From positions 1,714,245-1,778,244 of the forward strand of contig JAMLHB010000001.1 of the NCBI GenBank assembly GCA_023957375.1: a DNA stretch of 64,000 nucleotides, in the 5' to 3' direction. Of this stretch, positions 26,682 through 35,730 are shown piece after piece (the stretch's first letter is position 1; every line of letters begins with the position of its first letter). A program made the translations under genes and the position numbers. This DNA comes from Flavobacteriales bacterium (GTDB lineage Bacteria > Bacteroidota > Bacteroidia > Flavobacteriales_F > PHOS-HE28). The notes beneath the pieces are model-generated. The model was not told the DNA's origin, did not search any database, and saw only the letters and a program-made list of their open reading frames with translations.

Positions 26682-28277
26682 ATGGCAGTGAACCGGGGCT
26701 GGCTTTACCACTTGGGGGCGATCTTGGCTTTAGTCGCATTCGTAGGCTACAAGTGGCAATTCCTCAGCCTTCCACTTTATTGGGATGAAGCGTGGGTCTA
26801 TGGTCCAGGGGTAAGGGCTATGCACGCGAATGGCCTATCAATCCTGCCCAATACCATCGGAACAGAGCTTTCACGCGGGCATCCTTTGCTCTTCCACCTC
26901 ATGGCGGCGCTTTGGGCATCTTGCTTTGGTGCCTCCAATCCTTCACTACACGCCTTCTCTCTTTTGTTGGCAACTATCTTACTCTTCTTGACATATTGGA
27001 TCGGTTCAAAATTGGGCTCTCGACAAATTGGCTTGGCTGCCATGTTGATGGTCGGGTTGAATGAAATTTTCTTGGCCCAGAGCGCGTTACTTCTTCCGGA
27101 AATTGCATTGGGAGTGGCGCTCCTATTGGCGGCATGGGCCTACGTACAGAAGCATGTTGCGGGGTATATCGCGGCTGCTACGTGTGCCTTGTTCATTAAG
27201 GAATCCGCGCTCGTGCTCATCCTTGCTCTGATCTGTTGGCACTCAATTTCCACGACATCCCGCAAGTCAGCTGCCAATTCCAAGCCTTGGTGGCCTTGGC
27301 TGGGCATCATCCTGTCCCCGCTGCTCCCTGCCACCTTGTTCCTGCTCTACCAACGAATCTCCTATGGCTGGTTCCTCTACCCCCTGCACATGGGCCTGAT
27401 TTCGTGGGAAATCAAAGACATCCATTACTTCTTCAAATTCGGCTATCGCGAACTATTTGAACAACAAGGCATGGAATGGGCGACATTGGCCTTTGGCCTT
27501 ATAGCTCCCATGGCATGGAAAGGTTGGCGCAAATGGTATTTTGGAATCATGGTCGCCTTCCTGTATGTGGCCGCGATCAAAGTACTCGACGGAAAGTGGA
27601 CCCTATCTCCCCTGCCCACGTTGATCGTAACATTGGCCTGCTTCGGAGCAATCCTTTTCCTTCAGTTTAGACCACTTCACAAACAAGAAGGAGCGCGTGG
27701 TGAGCTTCCGGCGATCGGCTTAGTCCTCGTACTTGGGTTCTTGATGTTTTCAGCACTGAACTTCTTTTCGGACAGGTATCTCACCGGCATGATCCCTTTT
27801 GTTGCAATTGGCATGTCCGCAGTGCTGTACAGTGCACTTGCCCCTTGGCACAAGGCATTATTCCCAGCGATGGTTCTCTTGATCGCTGGGAACCTGACCA
27901 GACACATTGGAACAGATGGGCGCGTTGGCGACACTACGCTTAGTTATGCCGATGACATCCATGCACACTTGCGTGTAATCCACGCATGTGAAGCACTGCA
28001 TTTGCAAGATACCCCGATCTATGGGTCGTTCATGGATATCACTTATATGACCGACCTGAGCGCCGGATACCTTTCGGCAGGCAGAGCTTTCCAGCACGTC
28101 ACCGATTCACTCTCACCCAACACGCAGTATGCCATTGTGAGTCAAGCGAGCCCTAAAGATTTCCCAGGAAAACTTTTGTCATTGGGTTTCACAAAAACCG
28201 CGTATTTCAGATCCGGACCTGCATGGTGTGCCTTGTTCCAACGTTCTACCCGCCCTGGCGATTTCACAAGCAAGTGA
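26682..28277 (+). CDS. GT39/ArnT-like membrane glycosyltransferase
   Basis: This 531-residue polytopic membrane protein has at least ten helices. The first loop carries YWDEAW with D35-E36, the acidic pair conserved in GT39/GT83-type enzymes that use polyprenyl-phosphate sugars. It is followed by RGHPLLFHLMAALWASCFG, typical of the PMT_2/DUF2029-like group. It likely transfers a lipid-linked sugar to a lipid or protein at the periplasmic side. The low GC matches the preceding T9SS gene, with which it is divergent. The acceptor is unknown. Confidence 0.78.
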   Translation: MAVNRGWLYHLGAILALVAFVGYKWQFLSLPLYWDEAWVYGPGVRAMHANGLSILPNTIGTELSRGHPLLFHLMAALWASCFGASNPSLHAFSLLLATILLFLTYWIGSKLGSRQIGLAAMLMVGLNEIFLAQSALLLPEIALGVALLLAAWAYVQKHVAGYIAAATCALFIKESALVLILALICWHSISTTSRKSAANSKPWWPWLGIILSPLLPATLFLLYQRISYGWFLYPLHMGLISWEIKDIHYFFKFGYRELFEQQGMEWATLAFGLIAPMAWKGWRKWYFGIMVAFLYVAAIKVLDGKWTLSPLPTLIVTLACFGAILFLQFRPLHKQEGARGELPAIGLVLVLGFLMFSALNFFSDRYLTGMIPFVAIGMSAVLYSALAPWHKALFPAMVLLIAGNLTRHIGTDGRVGDTTLSYADDIHAHLRVIHACEALHLQDTPIYGSFMDITYMTDLSAGYLSAGRAFQHVTDSLSPNTQYAIVSQASPKDFPGKLLSLGFTKTAYFRSGPAWCALFQRSTRPGDFTSK

Positions 28278-28326
28278 CGGAAGTCCATTGAATCATTCGC
28301 AATCGCCCTCCCCACCTTTGGCCCCC

Positions 28327-29577
28327 ATGTCCCCCTCCTTCTGGTTCCGCACCGCCCTTGTCCTAACCGCCTTGCTGCTGATCGACCTCTATGCCTGGCG
28401 CGGCATCAGCACTGCCTTGGGGGGCATGGCAATGGGTACACGTCGTGCGCTGCGCATCACCTATTGGGCGGTGAGCATCGGCGTGCTGCTGATGATGCTC
28501 TTCGGTATCACCCGGGTGAATGAGCTGCACGCGGCACGCAACCGGGCCTTCATGTACACCTTCATCGGCATCTTCATCCTGCTGCTGCTGCCCAAGTTGG
28601 TGGTGGTGCTCTTCCACGCACTGGAAGACCTGCTGGTGCTACTGCGTTGGTTGTGGAACAAATGGGCACCCGGCGCACCGGCTGACGGGCCCGACCACAG
28701 CCGGATCCGCTTTCTCTCCCAAGTGGGCTTGGCGCTGGCCGCCATCCCGTTCGGCGGTGTGCTGTACGGCCTTACGCGCGGCTGGCGCCATTTCAATGTC
28801 GCCGCGGTGCCCGTGCGGTCGCCCAAGCTGCCCAAGGAGTTCGACGGCCTGCGCATCGTACAGATCAGCGACCTGCACTTGGGCAGCTTCAGCACTTCCA
28901 CCCACATGGTGCAACATGGCATGGACCTGATCAATGCGCAGCAGCCCGACCTGATCCTCTTCACCGGCGACCTGGTGAACAACTTCGCCGAGGAGGCCGA
29001 GCCGTGGGTGCACACCCTCGCAGGCATCCACGCGCCATTGGGCAAGTTCGCGGTGCTCGGCAACCACGATTACGGCGATTACTCCCGCTGGGAAAGCCCT
29101 GCTGCGAAGCAGGCCAACCTGGAGCGGACCAAGGAGCACCTGCGCGCCATGGGCTTCCGCCTGCTGATGGACGAGCATGTGCCCATCCGCAAGGACGGCG
29201 GCGAATTCACCTTGGCGGGCGTGCAGAACTGGGGCACACGCTTCCAGCAATACGGCAACCTGGCCAAAGCGCTCTCCGGCACAAGCCCCACGCAGTTCCG
29301 CCTGCTGATGAGCCACGACCCCACGCACTGGGACGCGCAGGTGCGCGCCACGGGCATTGACCTGATGCTGGCCGGCCACACGCACGGCGCGCAGTTCGGC
29401 ATCCAGATCAACGGCCACACCTACAGTCCCGCACAGTGGATCTACGAGGAATGGGCCGGCCTGTACCGCAAGGGCGATGCACAGCTCTACGTGAACCGCG
29501 GCTTCGGATTCATTGGCTTCCCGGGCCGCGTGGGCATGCCGCCGGAGATCACCGTGATCACCTTGCAGCGGGCGTGA
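28327..29577 (+). CDS. membrane-anchored metallophosphoesterase
   Basis: This 416-residue protein has three to four N-terminal helices (about residues 7-105). A calcineurin-like phosphoesterase domain follows with all metal motifs: IVQISDLHLGS (D-x-H), LILFTGDLVNN (GD), VLGNHDYGD (GNHD), LLMSHDP (H) and LAGHTHGAQFG (GHTH). This is the YaeI-like membrane phosphodiesterase class. It may act on nucleotides or UDP-diacylglucosamine-like substrates, not decidable here. The ATG at 28327 is chosen because the first helix starts there; an upstream start would overlap the GT39 gene. Confidence 0.85.
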   Translation: MSPSFWFRTALVLTALLLIDLYAWRGISTALGGMAMGTRRALRITYWAVSIGVLLMMLFGITRVNELHAARNRAFMYTFIGIFILLLLPKLVVVLFHALEDLLVLLRWLWNKWAPGAPADGPDHSRIRFLSQVGLALAAIPFGGVLYGLTRGWRHFNVAAVPVRSPKLPKEFDGLRIVQISDLHLGSFSTSTHMVQHGMDLINAQQPDLILFTGDLVNNFAEEAEPWVHTLAGIHAPLGKFAVLGNHDYGDYSRWESPAAKQANLERTKEHLRAMGFRLLMDEHVPIRKDGGEFTLAGVQNWGTRFQQYGNLAKALSGTSPTQFRLLMSHDPTHWDAQVRATGIDLMLAGHTHGAQFGIQINGHTYSPAQWIYEEWAGLYRKGDAQLYVNRGFGFIGFPGRVGMPPEITVITLQRA

Positions 29578-29686
29578 TCCGCCGCTTTAGGCACCTTCGC
29601 GACCACAGGCCCCGACCGCAAAATGCCCGGCCAGCAGGCGTGGCCACCGCTCGTGTGATCGCCCCGCGCACACTCAGCGAGCCACA

Positions 29687-29694
29687 TAGCTTTG
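29687..29694 (+). promoter_or_regulatory. -7-like element TAGCTTTG before sppA
   Basis: Exact TAnnTTTG match, 21 bases before the sppA ATG. No TTG was seen at the -33 position. Confidence 0.45.
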
Positions 29695-29715
29695 GGGCAA
29701 TTAACTCCCACAGCC

Positions 29716-31524
29716 ATGCGCCAGTTCTTCAAGTTCATGTTCGCCTCCATGCTGGGCACCCTGCTGGTGGGCCTGGTGATGCTGGTGTTGTTCATCGGCT
29801 TCATCGCCGCCCTGGGCAGCGCCTTCAGCCTGGAAAGCAAATCCACCGCCGTGCAGGACAATACCGTATTGCGCATCTCCCTGGACCAGCAGGTGCTGGA
29901 CCGCGGGCCGAACGATCCGTTCAATTTCGACTACGGTCCGTTCAAAGTCGCCAGCAAATTGGGCCTGGACAACATTTTGCAAGGACTGGAAAAAGCCAAG
30001 CACGACGACCGCATCAAAGGGGTGTTCTTAGACCTGGGCATGGTGAACGCCGGGTTTACCACGGTGAAGGAGATCCGCGACAAGCTGCTTGAGTTCAAGG
30101 CCGAAAGCGGCAAACCGGTACTGGCCTTCGCCGACATGTACACCCAGAAGAGCTACTTCCTGGCTAGCGCGGCGGACGGCGTGTACATGGTGCCACAGGG
30201 CGATCTGGACTTCCGTGGCCTCCAAAGCGAAATGATGTTCTACACAGGCCTTTTCGAGAAGTTAGACATCGACATGCAGTTCATCCGGGGAAGCAACAAC
30301 CAGTTCAAGAGCTTCGGCGAAGCCTTCACCCGCAAGGACATGAGCCCGGCCAACAAGCAGCAGGTCACCGAACTGCTCAACGGCATCTGGGGCAACTATA
30401 TCGCCCAAGTGGGCGCCGCGCGCCACCTGGACACCGCCAAGCTCAACGCCATCGCGGAAAACCTCTTGGTGCGCAAAGCCGATGATGCCGTGACCCAAGG
30501 GTTGGTGGACAGCCTGCTGTACCGCGACCAAGTGCTGGACCTCATCAAGGAACGCATGGGCCTCGATCCCGACAAGGACATCGAAGCCGTGGGGCTGGGC
30601 AAATACGCAAAGGCTTACGTGCCCAGAGGCAAGGACAAAACTCCCACCTGGCAGCAACCCAAGATCGCCGTGGTCTATGCCCAAGGCGACATCATCGACG
30701 GCGAGAGCTCGGACGGCAGCATCGGCGGCGCCACCATCAGCGCGGCCATCCGCAAAGCCCGCAAGGACACTGCGGTAAAGGCCATCGTGCTGCGCGTGAA
30801 CAGCCCGGGCGGCAGCGGCTTGGCCAGCGATGTGATGTGGCGCGAAGTGGTGCTGGCCAAGTCGGTAAAACCCGTGGTGGTGAGCATGGGCGACGTGGCC
30901 GCCAGCGGCGGATACTACATCAGTTGCGCCGCCGACAAGATCTTCGCCGAGCCCACCACCATCACCGGAAGCATCGGCGTGTTCGGTATGATCCCCAACA
31001 TGAAGGGCTTCTTCAACAACAAGCTCGGCCTCACCTTCGATGGTGTGCAAACGCACAAGTACGCCGGCATGCTTACCGTTACCCGCCCCTTGACGGCCGA
31101 GGAGAAGGGTATCATTCAAGGCTTCATCGACAATTTCTACGCCACCTTCACCCAGCGCGTGGCCGAAGGCCGCCACATGACCACCGCACAAGTGGACAGC
31201 ATCGGGCAGGGCCGCGTGTGGACCGGCACGGCGGCAAAGGCCATCGGCCTTGTTGACGACCTCGGCGGCTTGGAGGCCGCCACGGCGGAAGCCGCCCGCA
31301 TGGCCGGCCTGGAAGCGGGCAACTACCGCATCATGGGATTTCCGGAGCAAAAGGATTTCTTCGAGGAGTTGAAGTCGAGCCTTAACGCACAAGCACGCAC
31401 GTGGGTGGCCGCACAGGCCTTCGGCGAAGACGCCGAAATGCTGCACCGCTTCGAGCAGGCATCCAAGGTGCGCACGTTGGATGGCGTGCAGGCACGGATG
31501 CCGTTTGAGCTGGAGGTGTACTGA
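29716..31524 (+). CDS. sppA: signal peptide peptidase SppA, 67-kDa type
   Basis: This 602-residue serine protease cleaves leftover signal peptides in the inner membrane. One N-terminal transmembrane helix (MLGTLLVGLVMLVLFIGFIAAL) is followed by two tandem S49 domains, as in the long form. The likely catalytic lysine is in DMYTQKSYFLASAAD of the first domain and the nucleophilic serine in DVAASGGYYISCAAD of the second, after VNSPGGSGLASD. The ATG at 29716 precedes the helix. A polypurine repeat starts right at the stop codon, and a hairpin terminator follows 135 bases later. Confidence 0.93.
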   Translation: MRQFFKFMFASMLGTLLVGLVMLVLFIGFIAALGSAFSLESKSTAVQDNTVLRISLDQQVLDRGPNDPFNFDYGPFKVASKLGLDNILQGLEKAKHDDRIKGVFLDLGMVNAGFTTVKEIRDKLLEFKAESGKPVLAFADMYTQKSYFLASAADGVYMVPQGDLDFRGLQSEMMFYTGLFEKLDIDMQFIRGSNNQFKSFGEAFTRKDMSPANKQQVTELLNGIWGNYIAQVGAARHLDTAKLNAIAENLLVRKADDAVTQGLVDSLLYRDQVLDLIKERMGLDPDKDIEAVGLGKYAKAYVPRGKDKTPTWQQPKIAVVYAQGDIIDGESSDGSIGGATISAAIRKARKDTAVKAIVLRVNSPGGSGLASDVMWREVVLAKSVKPVVVSMGDVAASGGYYISCAADKIFAEPTTITGSIGVFGMIPNMKGFFNNKLGLTFDGVQTHKYAGMLTVTRPLTAEEKGIIQGFIDNFYATFTQRVAEGRHMTTAQVDSIGQGRVWTGTAAKAIGLVDDLGGLEAATAEAARMAGLEAGNYRIMGFPEQKDFFEELKSSLNAQARTWVAAQAFGEDAEMLHRFEQASKVRTLDGVQARMPFELEVY

Positions 31525-31605
<81 letters not shown>

Positions 31606-31658
31606 GAAGTGCACCTGAGGTGCCTGTGGCCAGCAAGCGGTCCGCAGGTCGGCAAAAG

Positions 31659-31684
31659 AAAGGCCCGGCTTCCGCCGGGCCTTT
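31659..31684. terminator. bidirectional hairpin terminator
   Basis: AAAGGCCCGGC at 31659-31669 pairs with 31674-31684 around TTCC. It lies between convergent sppA and the DUF2797 gene. On the minus strand it is followed by a T-rich stretch. Confidence 0.75.
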
Positions 31685-31747
31685 CCACCCATAACCCAAA
31701 ATCCAAACCCTGCCTGTATAACGCCGGGGGCACTCCGAAGGTTACGT

Positions 31748-32575
31748 TCATTCCACGTCCACGTGGAAGCCGCTGTGGCTGCGCACGTTCAGCACCCGGC
31801 CATCGGCCCATACCAGGTATTGGCCCTTGATGCCCTGCAGCTTGCCAGCGATCTCCGGCAGCTTGTCCAAGTGCACGCTCACCAGTTTGGGCGGCACATT
31901 TTCCAACGGGTAGCCAATGCTGACGACAGGTTCTGCAGGCAGGAAGAATTCCCGAAAAGCGGTATCCAGCACTTCAGCCACGTGGGCACGCGCTTGCAGC
32001 AGGGCCACTTCACCTGGCACAGGGTCGGATAACAACAGCATGCGCCGCCATTCCGTGCGGTCGGCGAAATGCTGCTTCAGGTCCACCTCGATCGCCCCGG
32101 CCAGTTGGCGGTATGGCACCCGCGCGATGGGCACCGCCAACATGGCCCCCTGGTCGATCCAGCGCACCGGCACCTGCACGGATCGTGTCACACCCACTTT
32201 CACATTACCGGTGAAGGACAGGTACACAAGATGCTCTTGCAGGTGGTGCTCCCGTTCCCATGGCACATCGCGTCCGCGCCCCAAATGGGCTTCGCACAGT
32301 TCGGGCCGAATGATGCACGGGCTGGCCTCCGGCGCATCGCGGAAGCAGGGGAAGCAGAGCCCGTCGCCATACAACTTCTTCACCTCCCGCCCGCACCGGA
32401 CGCAGCTGCGCCCGCCGGTGAAGCGCAGGGTGAAGGCGGCGCCCACCCGCCCTTCCAACGGAAGCAATTGATCACCCAAGGGCAGTGCATAACCCGCCAT
32501 GCTCAAGCCTCCGGGCGCCGTCACATCGGCCAGCCACGACTTCAATTTGCGCAGGGGGCCTCCGTGTTTTGTCAT
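31748..32575 (-). CDS. DUF2797 domain-containing protein
   Basis: This 275-residue protein belongs to DUF2797, function unknown. A probable zinc site is built from C58, C61, C74 and C77 (CVRCG...GLCFPC). Conserved family blocks are YLSFTGNVKVGVTR, RWIDQGA, ARVPYRQLAGAIEVDLKQHFADRTEWRRML and the C-terminal GIKGQYLVWADGRVLNVRSHSG. The ATG at 32575 fits a promoter-like element 21 bases upstream (minus-strand TACTTTCG); a start further upstream would overlap the divergent GH3-like gene. Confidence 0.8.
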   Translation of the reverse strand: MTKHGGPLRKLKSWLADVTAPGGLSMAGYALPLGDQLLPLEGRVGAAFTLRFTGGRSCVRCGREVKKLYGDGLCFPCFRDAPEASPCIIRPELCEAHLGRGRDVPWEREHHLQEHLVYLSFTGNVKVGVTRSVQVPVRWIDQGAMLAVPIARVPYRQLAGAIEVDLKQHFADRTEWRRMLLLSDPVPGEVALLQARAHVAEVLDTAFREFFLPAEPVVSIGYPLENVPPKLVSVHLDKLPEIAGKLQGIKGQYLVWADGRVLNVRSHSGFHVDVE

Positions 32576-32595
32576 TCCATGGGTAACTTCACGGA

Positions 32596-32603
32596 CGAAA
32601 GTA
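32596..32603 (-). promoter_or_regulatory. -7-like element TACTTTCG (DUF2797 gene)
   Basis: TAnnTTCG variant on the minus strand, 20 bases before the chosen ATG at 32575, in the 49-base divergent gap. Confidence 0.35.
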
Positions 32604-32624
32604 GGCGCCATCCTACCTGTTACC

Positions 32625-34136
32625 ATGCCTGTGAACGCGTTGTTCGGCTTCTTGATGAAAAAGCGGTTGCAGCAGATCGAGCTGTTCCGCGACCATCCGC
32701 ACGAAGCCCAGTTGGAGGTGTTCCATGAACTGATGCAGGCTGCGCGCTACACGGAATGGGGGCGTCGGTACGACTACGCAGGGATCGGCTCGCCCGAAGA
32801 GTTCAAGGAACGCGTGCCCCTGCAGGACTATGCCCAGGTGAAGCCCTGGGTGGACCGCATGCGGCGCGGTGAACAAAACTTGCTTTGGCCCACGGACATC
32901 CGCTGGTTCGCCAAGAGCAGCGGCACCACCAACGCCAAAAGCAAGTTCATTCCCGTGAGCCGTGAGGCGCTGGAGGAATGCCACTACAAAGGCGGCAAAG
33001 ACCTGCTGGCGCTCCACTTCTCCATGAACCCGGGCAGCAAGTTGTACCAGGGGATGTCCATGGTAGTGGGCGGCAGCAGTGCCACCGAGCCGTTGCGCGA
33101 GGATGCCTACACCGGCGACCTCAGTGCCATCATTATCCGAAACTTGCCCCTGTGGGTGGAGGTGCGCCGCACGCCGGTGATCGAAACTGCCTTGATGGAA
33201 AACTGGGAGCAAAAGGTGGAGCGCATGGCCCGGGAAACCCTGCGCGAGGATGTGCGCAGCATTGCGGGCGTGCCATCGTGGACATTGGTGGTGCTCAAGC
33301 GCGTGCTGGAGCTCACCGGCAAACACAACATCCTGGAGGTATGGCCCAACCTGGAGCTCTTCATGCACGGCGGCGTAAGCTTCAGGCCGTACAGGGAACA
33401 ATACCGCAAGTTGTTCCCCTCGCCTTCGGTGAACTACCTGGAAAGTTACAACGCCAGCGAAGGCTTCTTCGGCATCACCGATGTGCACGGCGCCGACGAC
33501 CTGTTGCTGATGCTGGACTATGGGATCTTCTTCGAGTTCATTCCCGTGAAGGAACTGCACCGCGACCAGCCCCCCACCAAGTTGCTGCACGAGGTGGAGG
33601 CCGGGCAGGATTATGCCCTGGTGATCAGCACCAATGCCGGGCTCTGGCGCTACTTGCCGGGCGATACCGTGCGGTTCACCTCCACAAACCCCTATCGCGT
33701 GCAGGTGAGCGGCCGCACCCGCAGCTTCATCAATGCCTTTGGCGAGGAGCTGATCGTGGAGAACGCGGACCGGGGCATCGAAGCTGCATGCCGCGCCACC
33801 GGGGCCGTGGTGGCCGACTACAGCGCAGGCCCCGTGTACATGGACGAGAAGGCATGCGGCGGCCATGAGTGGGCGATCGAATTTGAACAGGAGCCGCAGG
33901 ACCTCGGCGCATTTACCTCGGTGCTGGACGATGCCATTCGCGGCCTCAACAGCGATTACGACGCCAAGCGCAGCACCGGCCAGGTACTGCAACGGCCCCT
34001 GGTCCATGCGGTAGCACCAGGCACCTTCCACCAGTGGCTGAAGCAACAGGGCAAACTGGGCGGTCAGCACAAGGTGCCACGCCTGTGCAACGACCGCGTG
34101 ATCTTGGAGCAGTTATTGCTGCGCATACCGGCATGA
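32625..34136 (+). CDS. GH3-like acyl-adenylate enzyme
   Basis: This 503-residue protein belongs to the GH3 auxin-responsive family, bacterial branch. GH3 enzymes adenylate a carboxylic acid and join it to an amino acid. The ATP-binding signature SSGTTNAKSKFIPVS is clear. Further family blocks are SVNYLESYNASEGFFGI, ISTNAGLWRYLPGDTVRF and RTRSFINAFGEELIVENAD. The physiological substrate in Bacteroidota is unknown. Its stop codon overlaps the ATG of the next gene (ATGA), suggesting translational coupling. The ATG at 32625 starts the family sequence. Confidence 0.88.
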   Translation: MPVNALFGFLMKKRLQQIELFRDHPHEAQLEVFHELMQAARYTEWGRRYDYAGIGSPEEFKERVPLQDYAQVKPWVDRMRRGEQNLLWPTDIRWFAKSSGTTNAKSKFIPVSREALEECHYKGGKDLLALHFSMNPGSKLYQGMSMVVGGSSATEPLREDAYTGDLSAIIIRNLPLWVEVRRTPVIETALMENWEQKVERMARETLREDVRSIAGVPSWTLVVLKRVLELTGKHNILEVWPNLELFMHGGVSFRPYREQYRKLFPSPSVNYLESYNASEGFFGITDVHGADDLLLMLDYGIFFEFIPVKELHRDQPPTKLLHEVEAGQDYALVISTNAGLWRYLPGDTVRFTSTNPYRVQVSGRTRSFINAFGEELIVENADRGIEAACRATGAVVADYSAGPVYMDEKACGGHEWAIEFEQEPQDLGAFTSVLDDAIRGLNSDYDAKRSTGQVLQRPLVHAVAPGTFHQWLKQQGKLGGQHKVPRLCNDRVILEQLLLRIPA

Positions 34137-34936
34137 GAACACTGCTGTGCTGGGTCCTGCTGCTGGCCGCAACCATCGCGCATCCACAGACGGACACTGC
34201 CCATTGGCGGATCCCCGGGCCGGTGGACCTGTTCACCACGGACGACCTCGGCGGCCTGTATGTGCTAAGAGGCAATGACCTGTTCCTGTACGACCGCAAT
34301 GGATGGCAACCAGCCCGCAACAGCTTCAACACCTTCGGCCCCATCTCGGCCGTCAGCGCATACGCCTCGCTGAAGCCCATGATCTTCTCGCGGGACCAGG
34401 GCCAACTGGCCTTGCTGGACAACACGTTGAGCATCCGCGGCAACACCATGAACCTGGCCCGTTCCGGCCATCCTTGGGTAGAGCTCGCCTGCACCGGCGT
34501 GCAGGACCGGTTATGGCTTTTCAATGGACGCGACCTTACCCTGGTACGCGTGGACGGCATGTTGAACGTACAGGCCAGCTCCGGAAGGCTCGACCAAGTG
34601 CTGGGCTTCACGCCACAGCCCACCTATATGGAGGAGGCCGATGACAGGCTCTACCTGGTGGACCCCGGCAACGGCGTGCTGGTGTTCGACCTCTTCGGCA
34701 CCTTCATCCGCACCCTGCCCATTACCGGCGCGCAACGCGTGCAGGTGCGGCAAGGCGCGGTGTGGCACGTGCAGCAAGGGCGGCTGGTGCGCTACGACCT
34801 GCGCTCCTTCGGGTCCGAAGTGGTGCCATGGCCGGAAGGAAACGACAGCCTGGCCGTGCTGGACGCCCGCATCGAGCATGGCCGCTTGTACCGCCTGACG
34901 GCCGAAGGAATGCTGGTGGACGGGATAACCCGGTAG
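34133..34936 (+). CDS. exported propeller-like protein, unknown
   Basis: This 267-residue protein has an N-terminal signal peptide (MRTLLCWVLLLAATIAHPQ). It contains repeating beta segments such as DLGGLYVLRGNDLFLYDRNG, VQDRLWLFNGRDLTLVRVDG, ADDRLYLVDPGNGVLVFDLFG and QGRLVRYDLRSF, consistent with a small beta-propeller. No sorting domain or lipobox is seen, so it may remain periplasmic. It is translationally coupled to the GH3-like gene by a four-base overlap; a functional link is possible but unproven. Confidence 0.7.
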   Translation: MRTLLCWVLLLAATIAHPQTDTAHWRIPGPVDLFTTDDLGGLYVLRGNDLFLYDRNGWQPARNSFNTFGPISAVSAYASLKPMIFSRDQGQLALLDNTLSIRGNTMNLARSGHPWVELACTGVQDRLWLFNGRDLTLVRVDGMLNVQASSGRLDQVLGFTPQPTYMEEADDRLYLVDPGNGVLVFDLFGTFIRTLPITGAQRVQVRQGAVWHVQQGRLVRYDLRSFGSEVVPWPEGNDSLAVLDARIEHGRLYRLTAEGMLVDGITR

Positions 34937-34994
34937 CCCGGGCGATCTGCGCAAGACTTTATCCACATTCGGCCCTGCCTTGCCCCCGCAAGGA

Positions 34995-35002
34995 TACCTT
35001 CG
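34995..35002 (+). promoter_or_regulatory. -7-like element TACCTTCG before kinase gene
   Basis: The same octamer as before uvrD, 24 bases before the kinase ATG. Confidence 0.35.
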
Positions 35003-35026
35003 CCACCCTTCACAAGGCCCATCATC

Positions 35027-35722
35027 ATGCACATCGCCATTGCAGGGAACATCGGTTCCGGAAAGACCACCTTGACCAAGCTGCTCGCCAAGCACTACAA
35101 CTGGGACCGCCTGGAGGAAGCCGTGGACAACAACCCCTACCTGTTCGACTTTTACAAGGACATGCAGCGCTGGAGCTTCAATCTGCAGATCTTCTTCCTC
35201 AACTCGCGTTTCGAACAACTGCTGGACATCCGCCGCAGTGGCCGCAACGTGGTGCAAGACCGCACCATCTATGAGGACGCCTTCATCTTCGCCCCCAACC
35301 TGCATGCCATGGGGCTGATGACCACGCGCGATTTCGAGAACTACTTCCGCCTGTTCCAGAACATGGACAGCGCCATCGTTCCGCCCGACCTGCTGATCTT
35401 CCTGCGTGCCAGTGTGCCCAACTTAGTGAGCCAGATCGCCGAGCGGGGGCGCGAATACGAAAGCAGCATCAGCATCGACTACCTCAAACGCTTGCAGGAG
35501 CGGTACGAAGCGTGGATCAGCACCTATGATAAGGGCAAGGTGCTGGTGATCGACGTGGATGAGAACGCCTTCCACACCAATCCGGAGGACCTCGGCAAGA
35601 TCATCAACGCCATCGATGCGGAGATCCATGGCCTCTTCCCGGACCAGGCCCCGGTGAAGGTACCCGCCAAGGCAGCCGCCAAGAGCGCACCGAAGAAGAA
35701 GGCGGCCGCGAAGAAGAAGTAG
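35027..35722 (+). CDS. deoxynucleoside kinase with Lys/Ala tail
   Basis: This 231-residue kinase phosphorylates deoxynucleosides for nucleotide salvage. The P-loop is GNIGSGKTT at residues 7-15, the substrate-side motif is VVQDRTIYEDAFIFA, and the lid arginines are in IAERGREYESSI. About 205 residues form the normal dNK domain. The rest is an unusual Lys/Ala/Pro tail (PVKVPAKAAAKSAPKKKAA and further) like histone H1-type or AlgP tails, probably disordered and nucleic-acid or polyanion binding (inference). The IS copy 2 begins eight bases after the stop codon. Confidence 0.88.
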   Translation: MHIAIAGNIGSGKTTLTKLLAKHYNWDRLEEAVDNNPYLFDFYKDMQRWSFNLQIFFLNSRFEQLLDIRRSGRNVVQDRTIYEDAFIFAPNLHAMGLMTTRDFENYFRLFQNMDSAIVPPDLLIFLRASVPNLVSQIAERGREYESSISIDYLKRLQERYEAWISTYDKGKVLVIDVDENAFHTNPEDLGKIINAIDAEIHGLFPDQAPVKVPAKAAAKSAPKKKAAAKKK

Positions 35723-35730
35723 CCATTCAG

